Part shown: positions 12,565 through 22,523 of the stretch, in pieces | Numbering within the stretch: the stretch's first letter is position 1 | Layout: every line of letters begins with the position of its first letter | NCBI GenBank assembly: GCA_012064415.1 | Contig: SSNU01000137.1 | Span: 37,292 to 101,291 of the forward strand | Direction: 5' to 3' | Source: Gyrodactylus bullatarudis | Taxonomy: Eukaryota > Platyhelminthes > Monogenea > Gyrodactylidea > Gyrodactylidae | DNA length: 64,000 nt | Program-made: the position numbers and the translations under genes | Notes under the pieces: generated by a model | Told to the model about the DNA's origin: nothing | Seen by the model: only the letters and a program-made list of their open reading frames with translations | Databases searched by the model: none

Positions 12565-12784
12565 CTATTCAACAGCTTTCTCGTCAAACTTTCTTCCATG
12601 AAAAGGGACAAATCTAGTGATGGGCTCGTAATCAACGAAATAAATTCCAATGGCACCAAGACCGATAGCAAAACCTTTGAAAGAATTTTTCCTAAAGTAT
12701 GACGAAGGAGATTTACCAGTTATCCATAAACTTAGTAGCAGGGCGAGTTACGCATTTGGCTTTATGAAGAATTTGGTTCATCAT
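12565..12784 (-). CDS. 64-aa single-pass membrane protein, family not recognised
   Basis: I found this gene by splicing across a 25-nt intron (12692-12716). The exons are 12717-12784 and 12565-12691, giving 64 aa plus stop. The protein begins with a short basic stretch (MMNQILHKAKCVTRPATKF), has a hydrophobic segment (GFAIGLGAIGIYFV, roughly residues 29-42), and ends charged (HGRKFDEKAVE). Size, the basic N-terminus and one membrane segment resemble small accessory subunits of mitochondrial complexes, but I cannot name one, so this is only an inference. Its start is 219 bp from the divergent SUZ-domain gene, and its stop is 93 bp from the convergent CDT1 stop. The plus-strand frame at 12511-12702 is its shadow. 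Confidence 0.65.
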
Positions 12785-13003
12785 CTCAAAATGTGTTAAC
12801 TATTCAAACAAATTAAGCAAAAAGGGTTTTAAAATTTTTGAATTTGAAGTTGACTTTATTTTCACTTATTGCGCTAGAATCAAATTATGGCATTATGATG
12901 AGTTCCTCTTATCACCACCAGATAGATTACCCCGAGAATTTCATTACGATATGCCCTTTTTACCTATAAATTAATTACTATCTACATTTACTGTTTATTT
13001 TTC
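12785..13003. promoter_or_regulatory. divergent intergenic region, probable shared promoter
   Basis: These 219 bp separate the start codons of the 64-aa membrane protein (minus) and the SUZ-domain gene (plus). No defined element was recognised. The promoter role is inferred from the head-to-head arrangement. Confidence 0.4.
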
Positions 13004-13690
13004 ATGAATAGCACTTCGATAACTATATTAAAGCGTCCAAATGATAAAGATATCAAAGAGCAGAGAAATGAGGCGTCTCGTAACAAATCACTCGAAGCTA
13101 AAACCTTAGAACAAAAGAAAGCTGATTATGCTGCTGCACGTCTACGTATTTTGGGTTCAAACTCAGAAATAAAATTAGATAAGGAAGAAAGCACAGTTAA
13201 CGTTAAAAAGTCGCCTTCATGTTCTTCTGCATCTTCACTTTCATCGTCATCATCAGCGACTTCGTCACCGATAAAATTGTCATTATCGGACTCGGAAAAA
13301 ATTAATGAGATTAAAAATAACTTGGATTCAGTTTCCATTCTAGATGAAGATCGTTCCGCTGGCGCAAGGCCAAGATTGTCCAATAGTTCAGACAAGGTTC
13401 ACATGAAGAAACCATTCAAGATTAAGAATAATAATCAACAGCAACTAATTCAGCCTCAATACAGCTCTTCGTGTATGCCTATGGTCGCAGCTACTTGTGG
13501 GGGTACCGGTGTCGGCCCAAGGATACCGATAACAATGAGGCCTCCGCCCACGTTTATTGACAACAGTATCATGTTGCAACAGGGAGCCAATGTAGGAATG
13601 TTTACACCATCCTTTCCTCCAATTTTCGCTTATCCTCTCTATCCTACCTATCAATACGTAAGGAAAGATGAACAAAATTCTAAAAGATGA
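13004..13690 (+). CDS. SZRD1: SUZ-domain protein (SZRD1-like)
   Basis: This is a single-exon frame of 228 aa. Residues 6-50 contain the SUZ signature: ITILKRP, then KSLEAKTLEQKKADYAAARLRILG with the last residues RILGS. SUZ domains bind RNA and occur in SZRD1 and R3H proteins. A Ser-rich low-complexity tract follows (about residues 66-95). The C-terminus is Pro/Tyr/Met-rich (PIFAYPLYPTYQYV), unlike human SZRD1 and a little like the tail of R3HDM/encore proteins. The ILKRP core is only seven residues from the ATG, so an upstream exon with the usual acidic N-terminus may be missing. An AG just after the ATG (13007-13008) could be a 3' splice site. An AATAAA poly(A) signal is at 13841. Confidence 0.7.
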   Translation: MNSTSITILKRPNDKDIKEQRNEASRNKSLEAKTLEQKKADYAAARLRILGSNSEIKLDKEESTVNVKKSPSCSSASSLSSSSSATSSPIKLSLSDSEKINEIKNNLDSVSILDEDRSAGARPRLSNSSDKVHMKKPFKIKNNNQQQLIQPQYSSSCMPMVAATCGGTGVGPRIPITMRPPPTFIDNSIMLQQGANVGMFTPSFPPIFAYPLYPTYQYVRKDEQNSKR

Positions 13691-14100
13691 TATTCATTCC
13701 CACTATGTATTACAGTTATTATGCTATTTATGTTACCACTTTTACTACAGTTCAAGCCAATCTTTCAAACCCATGTGTGTGAAAAGCTTATTAAATTATA
13801 ACAATTATTACCACTAGTTTATTGAAAAACACTATTGACAAATAAAGATTATAATTAAACCTAATAGAAAGTTTTTTTTTCTAATCTTTTATGCTCTACT
13901 GATCAATGATAACATCATCACACAAAACTTGTTGTATAATTATTGATACAGATGATCTATTAAATAGATCTGATTATTGAAAAAGTTCTTTACGAATTTG
14001 CGAATATTTCAGAGAAAAATAGAAGAAGTCGTGACAATGTGAATTTATTTAATTTTCATACATCAAAAAATATTCACGAAAATTATTAAATATTACTCTC
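13691..14100. other. 3' flanks of SZRD1-like and GT43 genes
   Basis: This convergent intergenic stretch holds AATAAA on the plus strand at 13841-13846 and on the minus strand at 14044-14049, which fit the ends of the two flanking genes. Nothing else is seen. Confidence 0.5.
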
Positions 14101-17100
14101 TCATCTTAAAGGGTTTTTGAATTTGGTATGCCAAACTAGAATCTAAATAAATAAATGTTTCATTATTGAACTAACCTTTTGACATCCATTCGCTAGTGGC
14201 TCCATTTCTCGCCAATCCCTGAAGCCAAGATCTTTAAGGAAGCAAGTTTCTAGTAAGGTCACACATTTAAGATTGAAAAATGCTTTTTGTGATAAAATCC
14301 TATTTAGACTGACAGCAAATCCAGCCATGTCTACAGGGAATTCTCTGTCTGGCCTAAAAAATGAACGCATTCTTATAATTTTACCACGATTTTTTGATGA
14401 TGTTATACAGCCTTCCCAAGGTATACCTCCTGAAAATCCGACTGGGAGTGTAGATAATTTTTTTGTTTTTCTAATCTAAATAATATTATATATATTATAT
14501 TTTTTTGAAGATTAAGTGTTTCTTGAGTAAAAAAATTTACTAAAAATTATTTAACCCTTGCATGGTAAATGAGGTCTGCCGATTTTCCACTTGCTTATTG
14601 GCTCAATTCTCACACAAGTTATCAAACCAATCTTTCTGGATTCCCTCTCAACACGGATTTGTGCCTAATAAAAGCACGGCTACTAATTAAATCACATTTA
14701 TTGATACCACTAGTGATTATATATACAAGAAAATACCGGTCTTAGTCATATTTCTAGATATGTTCTGGGCACCAACAAATATGTTATCAATTGGATCTTT
14801 ACATTTTTTTCTACAAAGAAACAAATAGTTAAAGTTGGTAATGTATCTTCAAGTCAAAATCTAATCCCATCTGGAGTTCCTCAGGGTTCAATAATTGGTT
14901 CCATGCTTTTCAACCTAGTTTTTGCATCCATTCGCCCTTCGAAACAACTTGTTCATTATTTCAAATACGCTGACGATTTAAAAGTTGTTATCCCGAATCC
15001 ATCCAATCAGTCCATCCTTTGTGAATCTATGTTACTAGGACCATACTCGCCTAATCTGGATGTGTCCTTATTGCTGGTAATCGTCACTAAAATACAAGAC
15101 TTAGGCATTCTTTACAAAAATAAACTCCAAACTAAATATCACTTGACCACTCTACTATCCCAGCATTACAATCTGAGACAAAAACGTGTCTTCTCCATTT
15201 TTTAATCAAATATTCTCCCGATTACATGTAGATTCTAAATTGATAGTAAAAATATCCCTAATGAAAACATTAAAACATAAATTTCTATTCCAAAATATCT
15301 GACTCGACGTCATCCCTATTAGGGATACTAACGAATAAAATTTGAAAAGTACTCAAGTTTGTAAAAGATGAAGAAAATATTACAGAGTCTGTAATACAGA
15401 CCCGAAAATATTAAGTTAGTTGATATGAAGATGGTAATTTATGATTCTCGAAAAATTCTCAATTTTTTCATTACGAATCTCAAGTAAACGTCAAACTTCG
15501 AAAAATTTTGTTGATTTCAAAGTGAGAGAATGATCAAAAGTTGATTTAGAAGTCGATTAGATAATGAAACTGATTTTGACGATAAAAAAATTTGATAAAC
15601 TCGTGATTTTTCAAGAATCATCATAACTTCACTGATTTCCAAACAGTAGGAATCAAAATTTGATTTTCATAAAATGATGGGATAATTCTCGAAATTTGAT
15701 TACTTTGACTAATCATGATACTAAAAAACCAACTTTTGATCAATCCCTAAAGATAATTAAGTCTAAATTTTAGACTCTAAAATAGGCTTTGTTTGTCTCT
15801 CAAACGAGTTTTCTTCTAAACTATGAGAACTCTAGTATGCGATTACTCATTTGAACGATCATTGTCCCAAATAATCATTTTTTTATCTTCAATTCTGTTG
15901 AAAAATCAAATATATTATTACTATTTCCAATTCATCAAATATATATATATTTGTTAGCATAAGAAATCAAGGTATAGTGTAAAATTTTGTTCTAAAAATA
16001 TGCTTACTTCATGAAATAATTCAGGATGGTATGTGTTGTCATCATCAGCAAAGTAGACAATATTATTCTTGTTAGTGAATAAATATTGGTTTTCAATCAA
16101 GAATAATATGGCCTTATTTCGTTGGATAACTCCTCTCGGTTCAATTCCCTGATAGAGCATGTATGGCTCATAGCGAGTATTTAAATGGACTATGTTAACT
16201 GGACATTCATGGACAAATTGAACCACTAATCTGGATGAAAGTTATGTATTTTGTTAAAATGATAAAAAAATCTTTAAAAACTATTGCTAGAGGTATCTTG
16301 CGTTGGTATTAGCAACTGGGATACATAAAAATAATTGCTCATAAAGATCGATAAAATGAGGAGAGTAAATCATTAGATAGGTATTTAATATGCGAGAAAC
16401 CTGTTTACCAAATTTAGTTTTTTTATTTATCAGTTTATCACGAAATTACAAGTTTGAGTAAGTTCATAATCTAAACTTTCATCTCACCTCTTTCAAATGG
16501 ATATAATTTGCTGATCAGGATATCACCATTCATCTTTAACCCTTTCGGTGCCGAGACTATTTCACAATTTTTATAAAAACCAAAATTTAGCTATGAAGAT
16601 ACCAAGTTATTTGGCCAAAAATATTACTAATGCAAGCTCATATTTTGGGCTTCAATTTAAACTATAATTGATCCAGAAACCTACCAAACTAGTAGAGTTA
16701 TGAAGGTTAAAAAAAAGTTTTTTCTGACTGAAATATTCACGTAAATTTTCAAATACGTCCGAAAATCCTCTTAAAATCATATTTTGGGAATAAGAAAAAA
16801 GATTATATTGAAGGCCATATGTACATTTCACAAAGCATCATCAGTGGCAATACTTTAAAAATGATATAAGTTAAAAATTCATTGAAGATAATTTACAAAT
16901 TATGAAAGAAATAGTAAAAGTCAAAGAAAATCAGAATATAATGTGAGCTGAAAAAACACCAAAACTCTCCAATAAGTAGCAACAGTGGAGAGAAAAGTGA
17001 AAAAGCTCACATAGGCCAAGGTAGTTGAAGATTATAAGAATAGTTTTTTTGAACACATAAGTTTGGTTTATATCGATTAATGAAGAATTTCTCCTTCACC

Positions 17101-18758
17101 CAAACGTCTGTACTGTCATCCCCTGCATTTTTGTATAAGATGGAAAAATTTGAAATTGAAGCTTCATGCCCGTCCTGTCTTAGATGCCTGGTCACCGCTG
17201 TGTCTTTCTTAAGATGATCGTTCCCTCTAGTTGACAACTTCCTAATTGTACGACCTATATAAGTAGCTCCACAGTCACATTGGAATTTATAAAAAAAAGT
17301 TGGAAAATGGACATTGGCACCAAAAGGGTTAAGGAAAGTTTTAAAAATTTTGACAAAATTTGTACAAATATCAATAATTTCAATGATTATAAATTTTCGT
17401 ATGAATGATAAAGTAGCAGTAGACAAAGAGATATATTAATCAATTTATTGTTGAAAATAACTCAAGAAAAGAATTTAGAATAAATAATTACATACTTGAG
17501 GCTTTTAGCACAAACTCAATACTTGAAATATTTTAATTGAAGTACAGTATTTACAGTAATAATTTATCAATTTGAATAGGAGACTTTTCAAAAATTCCTC
17601 ATGTCAATAAATACATTCATTAAACAGACAGAAATTGAGGAAAATTTTTTTTGGAAAATTGTTACAGTACTTTTAGGAATATCCTGAATCGAGTTAACAA
17701 ACTCATTTTTAATGCCTATAACTCCAATCCAGGATACCCAAGAAAAATATAGAAAATTTCATAATCAAGAGCTAGTTTATATGAACTTTTATCAGGGGAT
17801 AAATTTTAATGACTTTTGGAAAACAAATGTCCCGGATCTTTTTTTCTTTCAAGATAATCTTCATCAACCTCTAAAAATTATAGCCCATAGTATTAATAGA
17901 ATTTATTCAACTTTCAATGAGCATCCAACCATTTCTTTTTCGATCCGACAAGAATGAATACTGCCAGTATTATACTGGTTTAGCAATCCGAGATGTTTTT
18001 AAAATTCCCTATTATATTCAGGTGTTTGGTTTGCTTCAAAAGAATCAAATGATACAAATAAATTTAAAAAATGATTTGTGTTGCCTTCGAAATCAGATGA
18101 GAAGGCCATTCTCAGAAGGGTATCCTATATTTATAGTGAAAATAGCAAAAAATCTCAGAAATCAAAAGGGCTTCATGAAAGCCGTATAATTGAAATTTAT
18201 TCATGGTTCAAATAAAGCTAGTTAATATGAAGATCGGGATTTATGATTTTTACAAAATTCTCAATTTAAAAAATTCAATTTATGAAAATTATAGCATATT
18301 TCAAATCTCGAGTCGAGCTATCCATCCGCCAGATATCCATAATTTAGAATTTTGAGTTGTCAATTTTTGTTGATTTCAAAGTGAGAGAGGGATTCGAAAG
18401 TTGAATTAAGTTAAAGAACTTTTAGTCAAAGAAATAAAATTTTGAGAATGATCCCATCGTATTGTGAAAATCGTATTTTTTCAAAATTGTTATAATGCAA
18501 AAATTATGTCAGTAGCCTTTATCACTAAGTAGTCAAACTAACGTACTCTGTCTTGTAGTAACTATCTTCAACAATGATCCATGTACAATTAGAAATTAGA
18601 GATAACAATGTACACATTTGTACGAGAGCAGGATATTGTACATTTCTGTAATACGTTGGTGTGATGACTATCAAGTCACTGTTATCCTTATCTGTATTCG
18701 GAAAAATTGAACATATTTGAACCATGAATATAATCCAGGATATCAGCATGATTGTCAT
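14101..18758 (-). CDS. GT43 beta-1,3-glucuronyltransferase-like gene, copy 1
   Basis: This is a Golgi-type glucuronyltransferase of the GlcAT-I/P/S family, which moves glucuronic acid from UDP-GlcA to a terminal galactose. The exons are 18547-18758, 16008-16230, 14176-14475 and 14101-14142, giving 258 aa. Family motifs in order: VITPTYYR, WIIVEDS, a CPVNIVHLNTRYE region, VIQRNKA, the metal/UDP-binding YFADDDNTYHPELF (DDD at 133-135), GGIPWEG, FPVDMAGFAVSLNRIL, EMEPLANGC and the terminal ILVWHTK. The acceptor-site Glu region (TLLETCFLKDLG) is present. A hydrophobic stretch begins almost at Met1, so the cytoplasmic tail is at most a few residues and the anchor could act as a cleaved signal. Intron 1 (2.3 kb) carries a TTAA element with Penelope sequence, intron 2 a LINE relic. 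Intron 3 is 33 nt. Despite the insertions the exons join in frame. Confidence 0.88.
14550..15335 (+). mobile_element. non-LTR retrotransposon (LINE) reverse transcriptase relic
   Basis: This lies in intron 2 of the GT43 copy 1 gene, on the opposite strand. Conserved RT pieces can be read in shifting frames: QHGFVPNKST, then PSGVPQGSIIGSMLFNLVF, then the catalytic YADDLKVV box near 14968. Stops and frameshifts break it (for example around 14688), and the fingers-to-palm spacing is reduced. It is a decayed fragment with no ends visible. Confidence 0.75.
15414..15570 (+). repeat. MITE terminus (family shared with 1.9, 18.2 and 41.0 kb)
   Basis: It begins AGTTAGTTGATATGAAGATG, followed by an AATTTA..ATT..AAAATTCTCAAT block, and further in by a 'gttgatttcaaagtgagaga' block that is also present at about 1700 (inverted) and 18370. 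It sits in intron 2 of the GT43 copy 1 gene. Confidence 0.55.
16536..17332. mobile_element. piggyBac-like TTAA element with Penelope cargo
   Basis: It is bounded by TTAA-CCCTTTCGGTGCC at the left (16536) and by GGCACCAAAAGGG-TTAA at the right (17316-17332). These are near-matching terminal inverted repeats with TTAA at both ends, as expected for piggyBac-class MITEs. The right half contains the GIY-YIG fragment listed separately. The rest shows no coding signal. It sits in intron 1 of the GT43 copy 1 gene. Confidence 0.65.
17007..17312 (-). mobile_element. GIY-YIG endonuclease fragment of a Penelope-like element
   Basis: The translated minus strand reads FQCDCGATYIGRTIRKLSTR, then DHLKKDTAVTRHLRQDGHEA and later VKEKFFINRYKPNLC. 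This carries the Cys-x-Cys-Gly, YIG, Arg and H-x-H spacing of the C-terminal endonuclease of Penelope-like retroelements. The open frame extends through the TTAA end of the surrounding element, but the family similarity stops just inside it. No Penelope reverse transcriptase is present. Confidence 0.75.
17700..18189 (+). other. unrecognised open frames, possible decayed coding relic
   Basis: Two overlapping plus-strand frames (17712-17957 and 17917-18189) show mixed composition (EKYRKFHNQELVYMNFYQG and later DVFKIPYYIQVFGLLQ). A single frameshift near 17950 would join them. I find no family match and no splice support. They lie in intron 1 of the GT43 copy 1 gene. Confidence 0.25.
18217..18405 (+). 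repeat. MITE terminus (family shared with 1.9, 15.4 and 41.0 kb)
   Basis: It begins GCTAGTTAATATGAAGATCG and shares the AATTCTCAATTT and 'gttgatttcaaagtgagaga' blocks with the 15.4 kb copy. It is intronic in the GT43 copy 1 gene. Confidence 0.55.
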
Positions 18759-20287
18759 TCAAAGATGCATTAGGTTGTATCTGATAGTTTGAGTTTAAAG
18801 TTATTGTTTTCCACTAAATAATATAAAAATAGAATTGTAATTCAAAATAATGAAATTTGATTGGATAATTTGTAAAAATCTACCTTTATTGGTTAATTAA
18901 GAAAAGTATCTTCCTGCTAGCAGATAAAATACGCAAATTAATTTATCTTTACTATAATGTGAAACAAACTTGATAATTATAATCTTTTAAATTTAAGGAT
19001 TTGAAAAATATAATTTCAGCTTCATTCATTTTGTGTTAACAAAATATTATCAAGTATTTCCAGTGACTGGTAAATTACCAGGTTGAGTGAACCAACCCAT
19101 GTATACAAATTTTGATTCAATCATTTACTCATAAGTATTAATTTTTAATTAAATCTAAAACAGCTGTGGTCTGATTTGACAGTTTTTTATGCAAATCAAC
19201 CTTAAAAATCCTTGTACAGAACTCAGAGGGTTTCTTATTGCAGTCGATCGTAATGAATGTTATTTTTCGGGTATAACTTTTGGACTCATTAATACTTCTG
19301 GCATTACTTCAAACCTTAAATTTACCAAGTATGTACATTGCTATAACCTTCCATTACAACCTATGTAAGATGTCCAGAATCCCCTCTTCCTGGATCGAAT
19401 TTAAGGCTTTAAATCGTACATTCATACATACCTACCTTAGGGAGTAGAAAGCCATTTCTCCGTATCTGACAGCATTTTATCCTTTAGCAGAATTAAACTT
19501 TCATTGACGTTCAAATTTGATTCATGAGTTCTGCAAATTCTGGTTCTGGATCCATTGAGGATAAAGATTGAAAATAACTTGTACCGGTTGGCTCTGTTAC
19601 TTCTTGATAAGAAAAATAGAAATTGATCACTTTTCCGAAAAATTGCTTTAGGAAGAGTAGCTTTGATACCCGAATGTAATGAATCGTATCTTTATTTTGT
19701 AATGAATAAGACCTTGAGTCCATTCGTTAGTTTGAAATTTCGAAAAGTCCTAAAAAGTCTATTTTTTCCAAGAGACAAGGATTATGAATTTGCTAACAAA
19801 AATAATTTTGCTTGATCCGGATCAAAGTTATAAAGTCTTAGAACGGTCTATTTTCATCTTAAGGTTTTAAAAATTTCTGGTCCTAAATTTTTGGTCTTAA
19901 ATTACAATTCTGGTTATTATTTATAACATGTAAAGGTAGGAAAATTCGGGAATATGAGAGGTTGACTGTTCATTAGGGTAATACAAAATTTTATTTTCCC
20001 CGAAGAATGTTCTATGCCTTAGTCAAAAATTGATGTTTTAACCATGAAAAACACATTTTTGAAAATCAAAATGAAAATTTTTCATGTTCTGATAAACAAA
20101 AATCCGATTTTCCCTAAAATCAACAAAGTTTACCTAATTTCCTGGGACTTTCTTCCAACATGTGAAAGAACACTCAATTTTTATTATAAGCCCTATTTTT
20201 ATTTAAAAATGTTGCAAAAACTATTCAAAAATTTATTTCGAGAGAGAAACTCTTTGATCTCTGTTTTTAGTTGAGCTACAGATAATT
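18759..20287. other. intergenic between GT43 copy 1 and the foldback region
   Basis: No recognisable gene. A 70-codon minus-strand frame at 19511-19723 (ending MDPEPEFAELMNQI in part) and a 76-codon plus-strand frame at 20044-20274 have no family resemblance. Confidence 0.5.
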
Positions 20288-20406
20288 CCATGAGTAAAAA
20301 GGGGGTTGATGCCAGTTATAAGAATATAGCGCTTTTATTTCGTGGCATACTCATCAGCTTTTACATGCCAGATTTATATAAAGAAAATTGTGTACAAAAT
20401 CTTGGT
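20288..20406 (+). repeat. inverted copy of exon 1 of the 21.5-21.9 kb gene
   Basis: These 119 bp read identically to the reverse complement of 21762-21880. The copy covers exon 1 of the putative PIP-box gene plus two bases on each side. It then runs into unrelated sequence, and no copy of exon 2 follows. Confidence 0.8.
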
Positions 20407-20519
20407 TTTAGCTCTCATTGGTTGTTCTCTGGTGCGTATGTATAATAATAACATAGACTCTTTGGGGTGTATGAGTGATATCTATCCCTATCACATTTGA
20501 CTCTGTAATATGACTAATA

Positions 20520-20620
20520 GTGCAATGAGTCATTAATGACTAATGTTCGTAATGTTATATAATGCATTCACAGGACCCCGTAAGTCCCCCGAAACATTTG
20601 GATAAACATGCTTTCATCTG
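20520..20620. repeat. inner inverted repeat arm (partner 21025-21125)
   Basis: About 100 bp (from GTGCAATGAGTCATTAATGA to CATGCTTTCATCTG) recurs inverted at 21025-21125 with a one-base length difference. The loop is about 400 bp. The pair is nested inside the outer 119-bp pair, but the two pairs are not concentric. Confidence 0.8.
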
Positions 20621-21540
20621 TAATCGAAGTAATCTTTCTTACACTACAATTCTTTTTTTATGTGTGATATCAGATCGTATACTGCCAATCTTTTGTGTAT
20701 TGTTTTCCTGATAGGGTGAGCAATATGAAATTGTTAGATGAAATGATACTTAATATTCGCACAGACGTCAACTAACTTTTGAATAATGGTAAAGCCTCAT
20801 TGGATATTTCTTCTAATCTTGGTAACTCCATGACTCGATACACAAAGATTCTATGATTAGATTAAGGTTTAATTGCTAAATAACGACAAACCAATTGATT
20901 AGAATTTCAAAAGAATCTATGCGAAAAAGACTGCGAAAAGGCAGAGAATCTCAACTTTAAATAGTTTTTGTTGATTATCAAAAAACCATCTTAGTGAAAT
21001 TGAGTTTAAGGGAGTGAATCAAATCAGATGAAAGCATGTTTATCCAAATGTTTCGGGGGACTTACGGGGTCCTGTGAATGCATTATATACATTACGAACA
21101 TTAGTCATTAATGACTCATTGCACAAGTGATATGGATAATAACCCCACCCCATGTGAGAAAAATAGTCAGAAAGATTTTCTCAATATTTAATTCTGATTT
21201 TCAATTTCAAGAAGATTTTTAAAGTTGTTTTCTGCAAATTCTATTAGAAATAGCCCTACTAAACATGGTATGGAAATGATCAGCGGAAAAATCTCTTTCG
21301 AAAGGTATTAATTTAGTTGAAAATTAATTTTTAGCCTATTTTTGGGTAAATATGTCTGCTTACAAGTAGTCACGATTTACGAAAGAGATTTTTGAGGGGT
21401 AGAAATTAGGGGGATAACTTTTAAACAGTTATTAAAGAGGGAGTACTGTAATAACAATAGAAATTATGTACAAAGGGGTGGGTAGTGTTACTAATTGAAA
21501 ACACAAAGTAATGTGAAAATATGAGGTATAAATATAATGG

Positions 21541-21878
21541 TTACATCTGTGAAAAATATTTGGTGATCTTATTTTGTCCTAAGTCATCATCTGATCTGTT
21601 TCTTTTTCTTGGGGTTGATACCAGTGTTGGTTGCGAATTGGTCAGTGTTGGTCTTGGTAGAACCAGTGGTTTCACGAATTTCTTTTGGATACATAGATTT
21701 GGCTTTTGTTTCTCTATGTATAATGCTGTAATAATTATTATTATTGATTATAATCAATAATACCAAGATTTTGTACACAATTTTCTTTATATAAATCTGG
21801 CATGTAAAAGCTGATGAGTATGCCACGAAATAAAAGCGCTATATTCTTATAACTGGCATCAACCCCCTTTTTACTCAT
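21541..21878 (-). CDS. putative 99-aa protein with C-terminal PIP box
   Basis: The exons are 21764-21878 and 21541-21725, joined over a 38-nt GT-AG intron (21726-21763). Exon 1 encodes MSKKGVDASYKNIALLFRGI and a further hydrophobic/aromatic stretch. Exon 2 is Pro- and basic-rich (LPRPTLTNSQPTL, TPRKRNRSDDD) and ends QNKITKYFSQM-stop. QNKITKYF fits the PCNA-interacting consensus Q-x-x-I-x-x-[FY]-F exactly, with a basic, NLS-like patch just before it. If real, a nuclear PCNA-binding role is likely. The rest matches no family I know. Upstream exons may exist. Exon 1 is also present as an identical inverted copy at 20288-20406, so a transposon origin is possible. Confidence 0.5.
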
Positions 21879-21880
21879 GG

Positions 21881-22523
21881 TATTCAAAAATCTCAATTTT
21901 GTCCTTTCTCGTAGTGAAATTAATTGAAAAAATCTTGGCGCGTGTTCAAAAATTGTCATCTTCAATCGAGATTTTGTATATCAGAACAAACTCGAAAACA
22001 TATGGTTTTACATGAAAAAATGCTTAGTTTTCGTTAATCTTCAAAATGAGATTAAGGCTGGGAAAAGTTGAAAAATTTGGCCTACTCTACCGTTCATACA
22101 ATTGAAGATACATATAATTTTTAAGAGAGTTACTTATCGGTTTATTATGTATATTAAAACTAATTATAAGAATAAACATGCATTTAATGAAGTCAAAATA
22201 AACTTTAGAAATAAAAAATTATTATCCTCACAGTGTATTCAAATAAGAAAATTGGATCAAGGTTTTGAATGTTGTTCTATTTCAAATTATCCACAAACTG
22301 AGTCATTTTCAGTACAAAAATCCAGAATCTGGGCAAAATTTAAATGAGCATTTCTACTAGATATTTCCTATCCAATGGAGTGAGTTAGAGAATTGATTTT
22401 TATGCAAATTAGAAGACCCTTGACCTTTTCTTTATTGAAAAATAAATAAAACCTCATCAACTAGGTCACAAAGAAATTTCAAGATAAAAAACCTTCATTC
22501 TTTACTAGAAGTTTTATTTCCGG
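21881..22523. other. intergenic, no gene recognised
   Basis: An 81-codon plus-strand frame at 22102-22347 has no family resemblance. Candidate 3' flank of GT43 copy 2. Confidence 0.5.

Noticed and set aside
12511..12702. 63-aa plus-strand frame
   Set aside because: Shadow of the 64-aa membrane protein on the minus strand.
13126..13395. 89-aa minus-strand frame, Ser/Asp/Glu-rich
   Set aside because: Antisense of the Ser-rich tract of the SUZ-domain gene.
14101..18758. GT43 copy 1 as a pseudogene disrupted by transposons
   Set aside because: All insertions lie in introns. The four exons join in frame to 258 aa with every family motif.
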